64,000 bases of DNA from Sediminibacterium sp. Gen4. GTDB lineage: Bacteria; Bacteroidota; Bacteroidia; Chitinophagales; Chitinophagaceae. Below the pieces are notes generated by a model, which worked only from the letters and a program-made list of their open reading frames with translations, ran no database searches and was not told the origin of the DNA. Every line of letters begins with the position of its first letter. Within the stretch, counting starts at the first letter, position 1. The position numbers and the translations under genes were made by a program. Location of the stretch: NCBI GenBank assembly GCA_013391385.1, contig JACBFI010000009.1:42514-106513 (forward strand), written 5' to 3'. Below are positions 46,147 through 53,661 of this stretch, piece by piece.

Positions 46147-46869
46147 TTAGCGTTTTAGCAGATTCCTTTGTGTAATGGTTAAGAAAAAATAAATAAGCCA
46201 CCCGAAATAAACGATATCACTAACGCGAATAACCCCTCTACTAATACTTCTATAATGAAAACTGATTCCCAACATTTCAAGATAATAATCTAATCCACCA
46301 CTGAATGCAGAGAGTTTACTAATGGCTTCAAATCCATTGTATAGTAAAAAACAAACAAATGCACTTGCAATAAATGCAACAACAGTATTGGATGTAAAGC
46401 TACTGGTACAAATACCTATTGCCGTAAATACAGCACCTAATAATAACAATCCGATATAACTGCCTGCCGTAGCGCCCATGTCAATACCTCCGGTAACACT
46501 GAGTTGTTGAACTGATACGGCATAAATCAATGTAGGTATGACTGCACAGAATGTAATAAGTATTGCACCAAAAAATTTACCCCATACTAGCTGTGCAGGT
46601 GTGAGAGGCAAAGTTCGGAGTAATTCAAAACTTCCGGATTTGAATTCATCAGCAAAACTGCGCATGGCAATCGTGGGTACCATCAGTAATAGAACCCAAG
46701 GTGCGAGATTAAAAAAGCCGGATAAGCTGGCATACCCAAATTCAAGAATACTGGTATCCGGAAATACAAATAACATGAGTCCATTCAGTAATAAAAATAC
46801 CGCTAAGGCAATATAGCCGGTTAGACTACTAAAAAATTGTTGCCACTCTTTTTTGCAGATCATCCACAT
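46147..46869 (-). CDS. gldF: Gliding motility ABC transporter permease GldF
   Basis: 240 residues, six membrane helices (about 18-38, 57-77, 100-125, 135-160, 165-185, 215-235). The conserved cytoplasmic loop reads MRSFADEFKSGSFELLRTLP with LTPAQLVWGKF, typical of ABC-2 type permeases of the GldF/NosY group. Cotranscribed with gldG. Together with PorX at 4.8-6.4 kb this points to a type IX secretion/gliding organism, but the core T9SS genes are not in this window. Confidence 0.92.
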   Translation of the reverse strand: MWMICKKEWQQFFSSLTGYIALAVFLLLNGLMLFVFPDTSILEFGYASLSGFFNLAPWVLLLMVPTIAMRSFADEFKSGSFELLRTLPLTPAQLVWGKFFGAILITFCAVIPTLIYAVSVQQLSVTGGIDMGATAGSYIGLLLLGAVFTAIGICTSSFTSNTVVAFIASAFVCFLLYNGFEAISKLSAFSGGLDYYLEMLGISFHYRSISRGVIRVSDIVYFGWLIYFFLTITQRNLLKR

Positions 46870-46974
46870 GGTGTCAAAACTAATTGTTCTCTGCCATACA
46901 GCTACCGATCATAGATATTTTATGTGTTCTTTATGGAATTAAAAGAACCTAGCATCCCATAAAAAAGAACTACC

Positions 46975-47268
46975 ATGAAACTACGTATTGCATTATTGCT
47001 GCTGGGTTTGTTGGGAATAGGCATATTAGCCCAGAGTCAGCAAGAGCCCCCAAAACCAAAGAAACCGGAAGCTCCGCCTAAAGTATTAGATGGAAAAGAT
47101 GCTATTCCCGTAACGGTATGGAGTAATAAAAAATCTAAAGTTCCTCCCCCACCACCCCCGCCGGCACCTCCGAAGGTAAACCCACCAAAAGTGGTAAAGC
47201 AGCCCGGCAAACCTGCGCCACCACCACCGCCGCCTAAACCGGAAAAGGCAAAAATTGAATATGATTGA
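46975..47268 (+). CDS. Small exported proline-rich protein
   Basis: 97 residues. Signal peptide of about 21 residues (LRIALLLLGLLGIGILAQS), then a mature part that is mostly proline and lysine: EPPKPKKPEAPPK, VPPPPPPPAPPK and APPPPPPKPEK. Two runs of six or more prolines should need elongation factor P for translation. No domain is recognisable; it could be a periplasmic spacer or cell-wall-associated protein, like the proline-rich part of TonB without its C-terminal domain. Divergent from gldF. The reading frame is supported by the signal peptide, since the GC-rich proline codons alone could be misleading. Confidence 0.65.
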   Translation: MKLRIALLLLGLLGIGILAQSQQEPPKPKKPEAPPKVLDGKDAIPVTVWSNKKSKVPPPPPPPAPPKVNPPKVVKQPGKPAPPPPPPKPEKAKIEYD

Positions 47269-47312
47269 AAGAGATGTGATTTGCCATGTGCATCTGTACC
47301 TGGCAAATCACA

Positions 47313-47735
47313 CTAATAGGACAGTCTATGACGCTTAAGAAGCAGCTTTAGTTCTTCCTCGGAAGTCATTTTAGCGTGATGTTTTTCCTGATTGAAAATG
47401 TAGTTTTTGATCTGAATTAAATTTGATTGACAAACAGAACAAACAAAATATTCACTCTGCCATTCTAGCTTCACGCCAAAATCCTGAAGATTGAACCAAT
47501 GAGCTGATTCGCCTTTGATCAACATCATGATTTTATCAATGGTCTGTCCGGACTTTAGTTGTACTAGGCAATGAAGATGATCTACATAACCATTGATGCA
47601 AATAATATGAATGTTTTTCGATGCGGCATTCTTCCTCATATGCTCCAATAATTGATATCTAATGCTCGTGGATAGAATCGGGACCCTGTATTTAGTGCTC
47701 CATACAAAATGAAGATATACTGCTGACTGTGGCAT
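47313..47735 (-). CDS. IS200/RAYT-like Y1 transposase
   Basis: 140 residues, complete. HUH single-strand transposase fold: the HxH metal motif reads HLH in YVDHLHCLVQL (about 50-60), and the catalytic tyrosine lies in IKNYIFNQEKHH (about 107-118), the usual Y1 motif. The N terminus YLHFVWSTKYRVPIL is that of IS200-like and REP-associated tyrosine transposases. A TnpB partner is absent. A REP-like palindrome pair lies 86 nt upstream (47822-47907), as expected for a RAYT. Domesticated RAYTs mobilise or process REP elements. Confidence 0.88.
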   Translation of the reverse strand: MPQSAVYLHFVWSTKYRVPILSTSIRYQLLEHMRKNAASKNIHIICINGYVDHLHCLVQLKSGQTIDKIMMLIKGESAHWFNLQDFGVKLEWQSEYFVCSVCQSNLIQIKNYIFNQEKHHAKMTSEEELKLLLKRHRLSY

Positions 47736-47821
47736 TAGTATTAGTTTTAGGTTACCAATTTTCTGCCAAATTGAATTGCGGTTTATACGGAATCTTTCAA
47801 TGCATAAAACCTTTATTTTCT

Positions 47822-47907
47822 CTCCGGACTAAAGTCCGGAGCTATTTAAATTGCTGCCAAGCAAATTCTCATAATAATTTTAAATAGCTCCGGGCTTCAG
47901 CCCGGAG
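47822..47907. repeat. REP-like palindrome pair (BIME-like) next to the transposase
   Basis: Two palindromes in head-to-head order. Left: CTCCGGACT-AA-AGTCCGGAG (47822-47841), followed by GCTATTTAAA. Right: TTTAAATAG-CTCCGGGCT-TC-AGCCCGGAG (to 47907). Left and right units (28-29 nt) are inverted imperfect copies of each other around a 28-nt spacer. The arrangement matches a bacterial interspersed mosaic element processed by RAYT transposases. Confidence 0.88.
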
Positions 47908-47927
47908 GAAACGAAGAATTGTGTAAT

Positions 47928-47958
47928 AAAAAAGCCCGAAGGGATCACCTTCGGGCTT
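47928..47958 (-). terminator. Intrinsic terminator behind the iscS-iscU-iscA operon
   Basis: 11-bp stem AAGCCCGAAGG / CCTTCGGGCTT with a 5-nt loop; on the minus strand it is followed by six U. It lies 28 nt behind the iscA-type gene. Confidence 0.9.
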
Positions 47959-47985
47959 AACCAATTATGTCATTTGTTATGTGTT

Positions 47986-48336
47986 CTACACCGCAAAACT
48001 CTCACCACAACCACAACTTCTGCTGGCATTGGGATTGTTGAAATAAAATCCTTTGCCATTCAATCCATCAGAGAAATCCAATTCTGTGTTTACCAGGTAT
48101 AAAAAGCTTTTCAGATCCGTCACTACTTTTACACCATTATCTTCAAATACCTGATCCATGGGTTTGATCTCATTATCGAAATCAAGTTTGTAGCTGAGTC
48201 CGGAACAACCCCCACCTACTACACCTACACGTAGAAAGTAAGAAGCATCACCAGCCACACCAGCCTCATCCATCAGTTGCTGTACTTTCTTTTTGGCTTT
48301 ATCACTTACGTAGATACTGTTTTCTGTTGCTACCAT
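47986..48336 (-). CDS. iscA: A-type iron-sulfur carrier (IscA/ErpA family)
   Basis: 116 residues. Takes up Fe-S clusters from the IscU scaffold and hands them to target proteins. The three conserved cysteines are in VGGGCSGLSY (about 48) and in SRSCGCGES near the C terminus. It has the HesB fold start IYVSDKAKKKVQQLMDEAG. Third gene of the minus-strand operon with iscS and iscU; the 56-nt gap to iscU carries a copy of the ATGGTTCATGGC repeat. Confidence 0.93.
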   Translation of the reverse strand: MVATENSIYVSDKAKKKVQQLMDEAGVAGDASYFLRVGVVGGGCSGLSYKLDFDNEIKPMDQVFEDNGVKVVTDLKSFLYLVNTELDFSDGLNGKGFYFNNPNASRSCGCGESFAV

Positions 48337-48346
48337 TGGCTTATAG

Positions 48347-48400
48347 TTAATGGTTCATGGCTAATGGCATTTTACACATCAGCCATATACAATTAATGAA
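48347..48400. repeat. ATGGTTCATGGC-type repeat between iscU and iscA
   Basis: ATGGTTCATGGC at 48350-48361, identical to 7851 and 35595, with partially inverse words (GTTAATGG and CCATATACAATTAATGAAC) on its right. Unlike the other copies this one sits inside an operon, where it could lower expression of the downstream gene or stabilise the upstream mRNA. Confidence 0.6.
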
Positions 48401-48812
48401 CTCCTTTTTCTTCAAATATCAGTTCTTCCAAACCGTTCTTTTTACGGTAGTCATTGATCGCTGCTTTGATCGCATCTTCTGCTAATACAGAGCAGTGAAT
48501 TTTCACCGGAGGAAGATTCAGTTCTTCTACCAGATCCATATTATCAATCGTTACTGCCTGATCTACGGTTTTGCCTTTCAGCCACTCTGTTGCCAAAGAA
48601 GAAGAAGCAATGGCAGAACCACAACCGAAGGTTTTGAACTTAGCGTCTGTAATAACACCTGTCGCATCATCTACTTCGATCTGCAAGCGCATCACATCAC
48701 CACACTCAGGTGCACCTACCAGTCCGGTACCTACGTTCTTCTTTGCTTTATCAAGAGTCCCCACATTTTTGGGGTTGTTATAATGATCGATTACTTTTTC
48801 TGAATATGCCAT
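48393..48812 (-). CDS. iscU: Fe-S cluster scaffold IscU
   Basis: 139 residues, standard length. Scaffold on which IscS-derived sulfur and iron are assembled. The three cluster cysteines are C37 (GAPECGDVM), C64 (TFGCGSAIASS) and C107 (VKIHCSVLA). The LPPVKIHC chaperone-binding loop (LPPVK) is intact, showing it is suited to HscA/DnaK-type chaperone release, although hscA/hscB are not next to it. Middle gene of the isc operon. Confidence 0.97.
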   Translation of the reverse strand: MAYSEKVIDHYNNPKNVGTLDKAKKNVGTGLVGAPECGDVMRLQIEVDDATGVITDAKFKTFGCGSAIASSSLATEWLKGKTVDQAVTIDNMDLVEELNLPPVKIHCSVLAEDAIKAAINDYRKKNGLEELIFEEKGVH

Positions 48813-48813
48813 G

Positions 48814-48911
48814 GTTGAAAATTTGAAAATTTGAATAAATCAATTTGAAAATTTGAAAATAGTGTTGAAGAATTCTTCTCCATTTTCAAATTTTCATCCG
48901 CCTTAGGCGGA
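48814..48911. repeat. GAAAATTTGAAAATTTG words and TCCGCC/GGCGGA palindrome between iscS and iscU
   Basis: Left part: repeated GAAAATTTG words (48820-48860) with the inverse CAAATTTTC at about 48886-48894, so they can pair. Right part: TCCGCC-TTA-GGCGGA (48897-48911), a short palindrome that shares CCTTAGGCGGA with the terminator at 37919-37929. Confidence 0.65.
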
Positions 48912-48918
48912 CAAATTA

Positions 48919-50136
48919 TTAATGATGCGCCCACTCAATGGAGTTCAAGTCAATACCTTCTTTGAACATTTCCCAAAGTGGACTCATTTCACGCAATTTA
49001 ATCACAGTATCACTCACTGCTTTGATGGTGTAGTCGATCTGTTCTTCAGTCGTGAATCTACCCAAACCAAAACGAAGTGAACTATGTGCTAAGTCATCAC
49101 CCAAGCCCAATGCCTTCAATACATAACTAGGCTCCAGTGATGCAGAGGTACAAGCTGAGCCTGATGACAAAGCGATATTTTTATTGAAGCCCATCATCAA
49201 ACCTTCTCCTTCCACATATTTGAAAGAGATGTTGGATACGTGTGGCAGGCGATGTTCACGGCTACCATTTACATAGGCTTCTTCGAGTTGCATCAATGCA
49301 TTTTCTAATTTATCGCGCAGCTTGCTCAATCTGGCAGCATCATCCGCCATCTCCAAACGAGCCAGTTCACAGGCTTTACCAAAACCTACGATACCCGGTA
49401 CGTTCAAAGTACCACTACGCATACCTCTTTCATGTCCGCCACCGTCCATTTGGGCAGTTACTTTCACACGAGGATTTTTTCTACGAACATACAAGGCACC
49501 AACACCTTTCGGACCGTACATTTTGTGTCCGGTGAAAGCCATGATATCAATGCCATCTTTATTCACGTCCACAGGTATTTTACCTACTGCCTGGGTTCCA
49601 TCTGTAAAGAACAATACACCATGTTTACGAGCAAGGGCACTGATTTCTTTTACAGGTTGAACAACACCAATTTCATTGTTCGCATACATGATAGCGATCA
49701 AAATCGTAGTAGGCTTGATTGCTGCTTCCAATTGCTTGAGATCAATCAACCCTTCCGGATTTACTTCCAGATAAGTTACTTCGCCACCCTGACGCTCAAT
49801 ATGCTTACAAGTATCTAATACAGCTTTATGCTCAGTAGTGCAGGTGATGATATGATTACCCTTACTGGCATACATTTCAAACACCCCTTTGATTCCCAGG
49901 TTATCGCCTTCGGTAGCACCTGAGGTAAAGATGATCTCTTTAGGATCAGCACCAATCAATTTGGCAACTTGTTCACGAGCATAGTCTACTGCTTCTTCTG
50001 CCTGCCAACCAAAAGAGTGGTTACGGCTGGCTGCATTACCAAAGTGCTCGGTAAAATAAGGTATCATCGCTTCCAACACACGCGGGTCCATGGGTGTGGT
50101 GGCATTGTTGTCAAGGTAAATCGGTAGTTTCAACAT
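48919..50136 (-). CDS. iscS: Cysteine desulfurase IscS
   Basis: 405 residues. PLP enzyme that takes sulfur from cysteine for Fe-S clusters, tRNA thiolation and other cofactors. Landmarks: N-terminal [27 protein letters not shown], the PLP lysine in [11 protein letters not shown] near 207, and the active-site loop [17 protein letters not shown] with the persulfide-forming cysteine near 331. The SSGSACTS loop is the group-I IscS/NifS type. First gene of the iscS-iscU-iscA operon. The operon lacks hscA, hscB, fdx and an IscR-type regulator. Confidence 0.97.
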   Translation of the reverse strand: MLKLPIYLDNNATTPMDPRVLEAMIPYFTEHFGNAASRNHSFGWQAEEAVDYAREQVAKLIGADPKEIIFTSGATEGDNLGIKGVFEMYASKGNHIITCTTEHKAVLDTCKHIERQGGEVTYLEVNPEGLIDLKQLEAAIKPTTILIAIMYANNEIGVVQPVKEISALARKHGVLFFTDGTQAVGKIPVDVNKDGIDIMAFTGHKMYGPKGVGALYVRRKNPRVKVTAQMDGGGHERGMRSGTLNVPGIVGFGKACELARLEMADDAARLSKLRDKLENALMQLEEAYVNGSREHRLPHVSNISFKYVEGEGLMMGFNKNIALSSGSACTSASLEPSYVLKALGLGDDLAHSSLRFGLGRFTTEEQIDYTIKAVSDTVIKLREMSPLWEMFKEGIDLNSIEWAHH

Positions 50137-50166
50137 AATCCTCAGAAATTTGCTTGCTTATTAACA

Positions 50167-50174
50167 CAAAAATA
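50167..50174 (-). promoter_or_regulatory. Candidate -7 element for the isc operon
   Basis: On the minus strand TATTTTTG matches TAnnTTTG, 31-38 bases before the iscS ATG at 50136. No clear TTG at the -33 position. Confidence 0.45.
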
Positions 50175-50262
50175 CGTCAATAGGTTTATACTTGCGGAAC
50201 TGAAAAGCCCTCCCGGTGGCTTTTTTTCACAAATCGAAAGCCCTGTATTAAAACAAATAGTT

Positions 50263-50667
50263 ATGTTAAAAGTTGAGCATATCGGATTGGCTGTGAAGAG
50301 TTTTGAGCAATCCATCCCTTTATTCGAGCAATTGCTGTCTACCCCTTGCTATAAAACCGAATTAGTAGCTTCTGAAAAAGTGAATACTGCTTTTTTCCAG
50401 GTAGGCGAAACCAAAATAGAACTATTGGAAAGCACTGATTCTGAGGGTGTGATTGCGAAGTTTATCGAAAAAAAGGGCGAAGGTATGCATCATATCGCTT
50501 TTGAAGTAGCTGATATTGAAGCAGAAATGAAACGTCTATCCGATCTAGGCTTCCAACTCCTCAACCCCATCCCAAAAGAAGGTGCCGACAATAAACTGGT
50601 CTGCTTCCTCCATCCCAAGGGAACGAATGGGGTGTTGATTGAGTTGTGTCAGGAGGTGGGGAAGTGA
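50263..50667 (+). CDS. mce: Methylmalonyl-CoA epimerase
   Basis: 134 residues, VOC fold. Interconverts (R)- and (S)-methylmalonyl-CoA in propionate metabolism, feeding the B12-dependent mutase. Metal-binding residues are visible as H in VEHIGLAVKSFE, E/Q in KIELLE, H in MHHIAFEV and E near the end in NGVLIELCQ. Length is normal. Monocistronic; it converges with rnc. Its stop codon TGA sits at the start of a GTGAAAAGTGAAAG repeat array. Confidence 0.93.
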   Translation: MLKVEHIGLAVKSFEQSIPLFEQLLSTPCYKTELVASEKVNTAFFQVGETKIELLESTDSEGVIAKFIEKKGEGMHHIAFEVADIEAEMKRLSDLGFQLLNPIPKEGADNKLVCFLHPKGTNGVLIELCQEVGK

Positions 50668-50761
50668 AAAGTGAAAGTGAAAGTGAAAGGTGAAAAGTCA
50701 AAAGTGAGTAGGGAATAGTGAGTAAGGATGACCATTACTTGCGGCTTGTAGCTCGCAGCTA
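50664..50761. repeat. Two word-type repeats filling the mce-rnc convergent gap
   Basis: From 50664 to 50708 a run of GTGAAAAGT/GTGAAAG words starts over the mce stop codon (TGA, 50665-50667) and shares 21 exact bases in inverse with 27084-27104. From 50738 to 50761 CTTGCGGCTTGTAGC-TCGCAGCTA is a copy of the right arm of the porX-linked repeat (4826-4850); its outer end is the rnc stop codon (TAG on the minus strand, 50759-50761). Confidence 0.8.
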
Positions 50762-51472
50762 TTGCAATCCCAACTTCTCCACCGCCACCTGAGCAGCTAC
50801 TTGTGAGGCGTCTTTTTTGTTGTAGCCTTTGCCGATAGACAGCAGTTCGCCATCTAGCATAATGTGTATGGTAAACAGACGACGGGAGCCTTCCATTTTT
50901 TCATCGGCAAGATCAAAAGAGAGTGTTTTACCATTTTTACTGGCCCAGCCGATCAGTTTATTTTTCAGATTGATGTCTACTGATTCCAGATCATCCACAA
51001 ACATGTGTGGTATCACGATCTGTTTCAATACCCAATGTTGTGTTTTTTCGTAGCCTTTATCGAGATACACAGCACCTACCACTGCTTCGAGTGTGTTACC
51101 AAAAATCTGACTGCCTTTGAGTGAGCTATCAAATTTGTTGTAGAAAGTTAGTTTGCGTAAACCCATCTTGAGTGCAATATCATTCAATTGCTGACGGTTC
51201 ACCATTTTACTACGCATTTCGGTGAGAAAGCCTTCGCCTTTATAGGGATAACGTTTGAACAGATAATCAGCCACCACTGCGCTCAATACTGCATCACCTA
51301 AGTATTCCAAGCGCTCGTTGTTTTCTTCCGGTGTATCTTTTACGGAACGATGGCTGAGTGCTGTGCGGTATAACAAAAGATTACCGGGCTTTATTCCCAA
51401 TACATTCTTTAGCTGAGCCTCGAATGAGGCGTCGGGTGAAGATGAGGAGAAAAGTTTTTTGAAAAACTGCAC
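50759..51472 (-). CDS. rnc: Ribonuclease III
   Basis: 237 residues. Cuts double-stranded RNA in rRNA processing and mRNA turnover. Catalytic domain with the RNase III signature NERLEYLGDAVLSAVVADYL (about 51-70) containing the metal-binding glutamate and aspartate, and NTLEAVVGAVYLD near 125-137 with the second acidic set. C-terminal dsRNA-binding domain (about 170-237) ending ASQVAAQVAVEKLGL. Third gene of acpP-fabF-rnc, 3 nt after fabF, the usual Bacteroidota order. Confidence 0.96.
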   Translation of the reverse strand: MQFFKKLFSSSSPDASFEAQLKNVLGIKPGNLLLYRTALSHRSVKDTPEENNERLEYLGDAVLSAVVADYLFKRYPYKGEGFLTEMRSKMVNRQQLNDIALKMGLRKLTFYNKFDSSLKGSQIFGNTLEAVVGAVYLDKGYEKTQHWVLKQIVIPHMFVDDLESVDINLKNKLIGWASKNGKTLSFDLADEKMEGSRRLFTIHIMLDGELLSIGKGYNKKDASQVAAQVAVEKLGLQ

Positions 51473-51475
51473 AAC

Positions 51476-52729
51476 TTATGCTGAATATTTTTTGACAATC
51501 ACACAGGCATTGTGTCCACCAAAACCAAAGGTATTACTCAATGCTGCACGAACAGTTTTCTTTTGTGCGTGATTAAAAGTAAAATTCAATTTTGGATCCA
51601 ACTCCGGATCATCGGTAAAGTGATTGATCGTTGGTGGAATGATATCATGGATCACACTTTGGATACAAGCAATGGCTTCAATAACACCTGCAGCACCCAA
51701 ACAATGACCTGTCATAGACTTGGTTGCACTGATATTGAGGTTGTAAGCGTGTTCACCAAATACTTCCGTAATGGCTTTTGCTTCTGCACCATCACCCAAA
51801 GGTGTAGAAGTACCATGGGTATTGATATAATCAATTTCATCGGCACGCATACCTGCATCTTTCAATGCTGCGAGCATTACATTACGAGCCCCGAGTCCTT
51901 CCGGATGTGGCGCAGTTAAATGATATGCATCTGCAGTAGCTCCGCCACCGGCAATTTCACAGTATATTTTTGCGCCACGTTTGATGGCATGATCATAATC
52001 TTCAAGAATCAAAGCACCCGCAGCTTCTCCCATTACAAAACCATCACGGTCTTTATCGTAAGGGCGACTGGCTGTTTTAGGATCATCATTGCGTTCGCTC
52101 ATGGCTTTCATGGCGTTGAAACCACCGAGACCCGCTTCGCTGATCACCGCTTCGGCTCCTCCGGAAATAATGATATCTGCTTTACCCAATCGAATGGTAT
52201 CCACAGCGCTGATGATAGCATTGGTACTGGATGCACAAGCACTCACCACAGCATAATTCGGACCACGAAATCCGTGGCGCATGGAGATGAGTCCGGCAGC
52301 AATATCCAAGATCATTTTAGGGATGAAGAAGGGATTGAAACGAGGTGTTCCATCGCCTTTGGCGAAATTGATCACTTCTTCCTGGAAAGTGGTCAAACCA
52401 CCGATACCACTGGCGAAGATCACGCCCACTCGATCGATGTCGACATTGTCTTTGGAGATACCTGCATCGGTCACAGCCATTTCACTCGCAGCTATCGCTA
52501 ATTGAGCAAAGCGGTCTGTTTTACGGGCTTCTTTCTTATCCATGAACTGGGTAGGGTCGAATCCCTTGATCTCGCAGGCAAAACGGGTTTTGAATTTGGA
52601 AGCATCGAATAGTGTGATGTTATCAGCACCCGATACACCATTGATCAGACCTGTCCAATAAGAATTGAGGTCATTTCCAAGGGGTGTAAGGGTTCCTATT
52701 CCGGTAACAACTACGCGCTTTAATTCCAT
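51476..52729 (-). CDS. fabF: Beta-ketoacyl-ACP synthase II (FabF)
   Basis: 417 residues from the ATG at 52729 (MELKRVVVTGIG); an ATG two codons earlier is also possible. Condensing enzyme of fatty-acid elongation, using malonyl-ACP. Catalytic cysteine in VVSACASSTNA near 166, histidines in INTHGTSTPLGDG near 305 and KSMTGHCLGAAG near 342. FGFGGHNA closes the active site. Lies between acpP and rnc on the same strand; a stable hairpin (52751-52792) separates it from acpP. Confidence 0.97.
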   Translation of the reverse strand: MELKRVVVTGIGTLTPLGNDLNSYWTGLINGVSGADNITLFDASKFKTRFACEIKGFDPTQFMDKKEARKTDRFAQLAIAASEMAVTDAGISKDNVDIDRVGVIFASGIGGLTTFQEEVINFAKGDGTPRFNPFFIPKMILDIAAGLISMRHGFRGPNYAVVSACASSTNAIISAVDTIRLGKADIIISGGAEAVISEAGLGGFNAMKAMSERNDDPKTASRPYDKDRDGFVMGEAAGALILEDYDHAIKRGAKIYCEIAGGGATADAYHLTAPHPEGLGARNVMLAALKDAGMRADEIDYINTHGTSTPLGDGAEAKAITEVFGEHAYNLNISATKSMTGHCLGAAGVIEAIACIQSVIHDIIPPTINHFTDDPELDPKLNFTFNHAQKKTVRAALSNTFGFGGHNACVIVKKYSA

Positions 52730-52750
52730 GTTCAAAACCTGTTTAAGTGA

Positions 52751-52792
52751 GCATCCGCCTTTTGTGGCCCGAAGCCGCAGAAAGGCGGATGC
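52751..52792 (-). terminator. Intercistronic hairpin between acpP and fabF
   Basis: A perfect 12-bp inverted repeat GCATCCGCCTTT / AAAGGCGGATGC with an 18-nt loop, inside which GTGGC/GCCGC can also pair imperfectly. It has no U-tract, so it is more likely an mRNA-stabilising or partly attenuating structure that lets acpP be expressed above fabF. It shares the ATCCGCC/GGCGGAT core with 37912-37932 and 48895-48911. Confidence 0.55.
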
Positions 52793-52823
52793 ATGAAATT
52801 ATTCCTTCAATAAATAGATGCTC

Positions 52824-53060
52824 TTACTTAGCGTGCTCTTCCAGGTAAGCAACGGCCTGACCAACAGTAGTGATGGTTTCTGCCTGCTCATCAGGAATAG
52901 AGATATTGAATTCTTTCTCGAATTCCATAATTAACTCCACGGTATCCAGAGAATCTGCACCGAGGTCGTTAGTGAAAGAAGCCTCATTGGTAACTTCGGC
53001 CTCGTCAACCCCTAACTTGTCAACTATGATTTTCTTTACTCTTGTTGCGATGTCTGACAT
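52824..53060 (-). CDS. acpP: Acyl carrier protein
   Basis: 78 residues, strongly acidic. Carries the growing acyl chain on 4'-phosphopantetheine attached to S37 in the DSL motif [16 protein letters not shown]. It supplies FabF and FabZ (fatty acids) as well as LpxA and LpxD (lipid A), both pathways encoded in this window. Length and sequence are canonical. First gene of acpP-fabF-rnc with a well-formed Bacteroidota promoter upstream. Confidence 0.98.
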   Translation of the reverse strand: MSDIATRVKKIIVDKLGVDEAEVTNEASFTNDLGADSLDTVELIMEFEKEFNISIPDEQAETITTVGQAVAYLEEHAK

Positions 53061-53084
53061 TGTAAAAAGTTTTTGTTACAGCCG

Positions 53085-53113
53085 CAAAAATATACTTTTT
53101 GTCAAATAAGCAA
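53085..53113 (-). promoter_or_regulatory. Promoter of acpP-fabF-rnc
   Basis: Read on the minus strand: TTG (53113-53111), 18-nt spacer, TATTTTTG (53092-53085), matching the Bacteroidota -33/-7 consensus with correct spacing. The acpP ATG is 25 nt downstream of the -7 element, giving a short leader. This is the best promoter match I found in the window. Confidence 0.65.
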
Positions 53114-53232
53114 TCTTTTCCGGCATATTTGTTTCCACAACCGAAAACCCCGGTTTTTACCCCTTTTTATTGCTTTTCAGGCATTCTTTATATTAAAATG
53201 ATTCTTATCTTGTATCCCCTTCCCCCTGTACT

Positions 53233-53661
53233 ATGGCACTAAAACTCATTGACCACGGTTCTAAAGAATACCAGCAAATGGTAGAACTACGCTATCATAT
53301 CCTGCGTAAACCGCTCGGACTCAGCTTTACCATGGAAGAACTGGAAAAGGAAAAGCATGAGATCCTTATTGGCTGTTTTGATGAAGAAAAGCTGGAAGGC
53401 TGCTGTATGCTCAAGGACGAAGGCAATAAAACCGTTCGTCTACGTCAGATGGCAGTGCTGTCCGGACTCCAAGGAAAAGGTATTGGCAGGGTATTGATGA
53501 TGTTCGCTGAGAATATTGCCCGTGATCGCGGCTACAAACGCCTCACCATGCACGCCCGCGGCACTGCTGTTGGCTTCTATGAAAAACTAGGCTACAATAT
53601 CTGCAGCGACGAATTCTTTGAAGTAACAATTCCGCATTATATTATGGAGAAAAACTTGTAG
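53233..53661 (+). CDS. GNAT-family N-acetyltransferase
   Basis: 142 residues, single GNAT domain. The acetyl-CoA-binding motif A reads LRQMAVLSGLQGKGIGRVLM (about 76-95) with the QGKGIG pyrophosphate loop, and motif B ends in AVGFYEKLGYNICSDEFFE. The N terminus contains YQQMVELRYHILRKPLGLSF, a form common in the ElaA/YjdJ-like group. The acceptor is unknown. Monocistronic; divergent from acpP. Confidence 0.9.
   Translation: MALKLIDHGSKEYQQMVELRYHILRKPLGLSFTMEELEKEKHEILIGCFDEEKLEGCCMLKDEGNKTVRLRQMAVLSGLQGKGIGRVLMMFAENIARDRGYKRLTMHARGTAVGFYEKLGYNICSDEFFEVTIPHYIMEKNL

Noticed and set aside
47037-47306. Glycine-rich minus-strand reading frame opposite the proline-rich protein
   Set aside because: Poly-Gly is the mirror of the poly-Pro codons; the plus-strand frame has a proper signal peptide.
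50193-50227. Possible short terminator (AAAAGCC ... GGCTTTTTTT) between iscS and mce
   Set aside because: The stem is only about 7 bp and the genes on both sides are divergent, so there is no transcript to end there; it may be a leader structure of mce, but I cannot support it.
51920-52501. A 193-codon plus-strand reading frame with many His and Thr residues opposite fabF
   Set aside because: Antisense of the condensing-enzyme gene; no start context or motif, and its odd composition follows from fabF codons.
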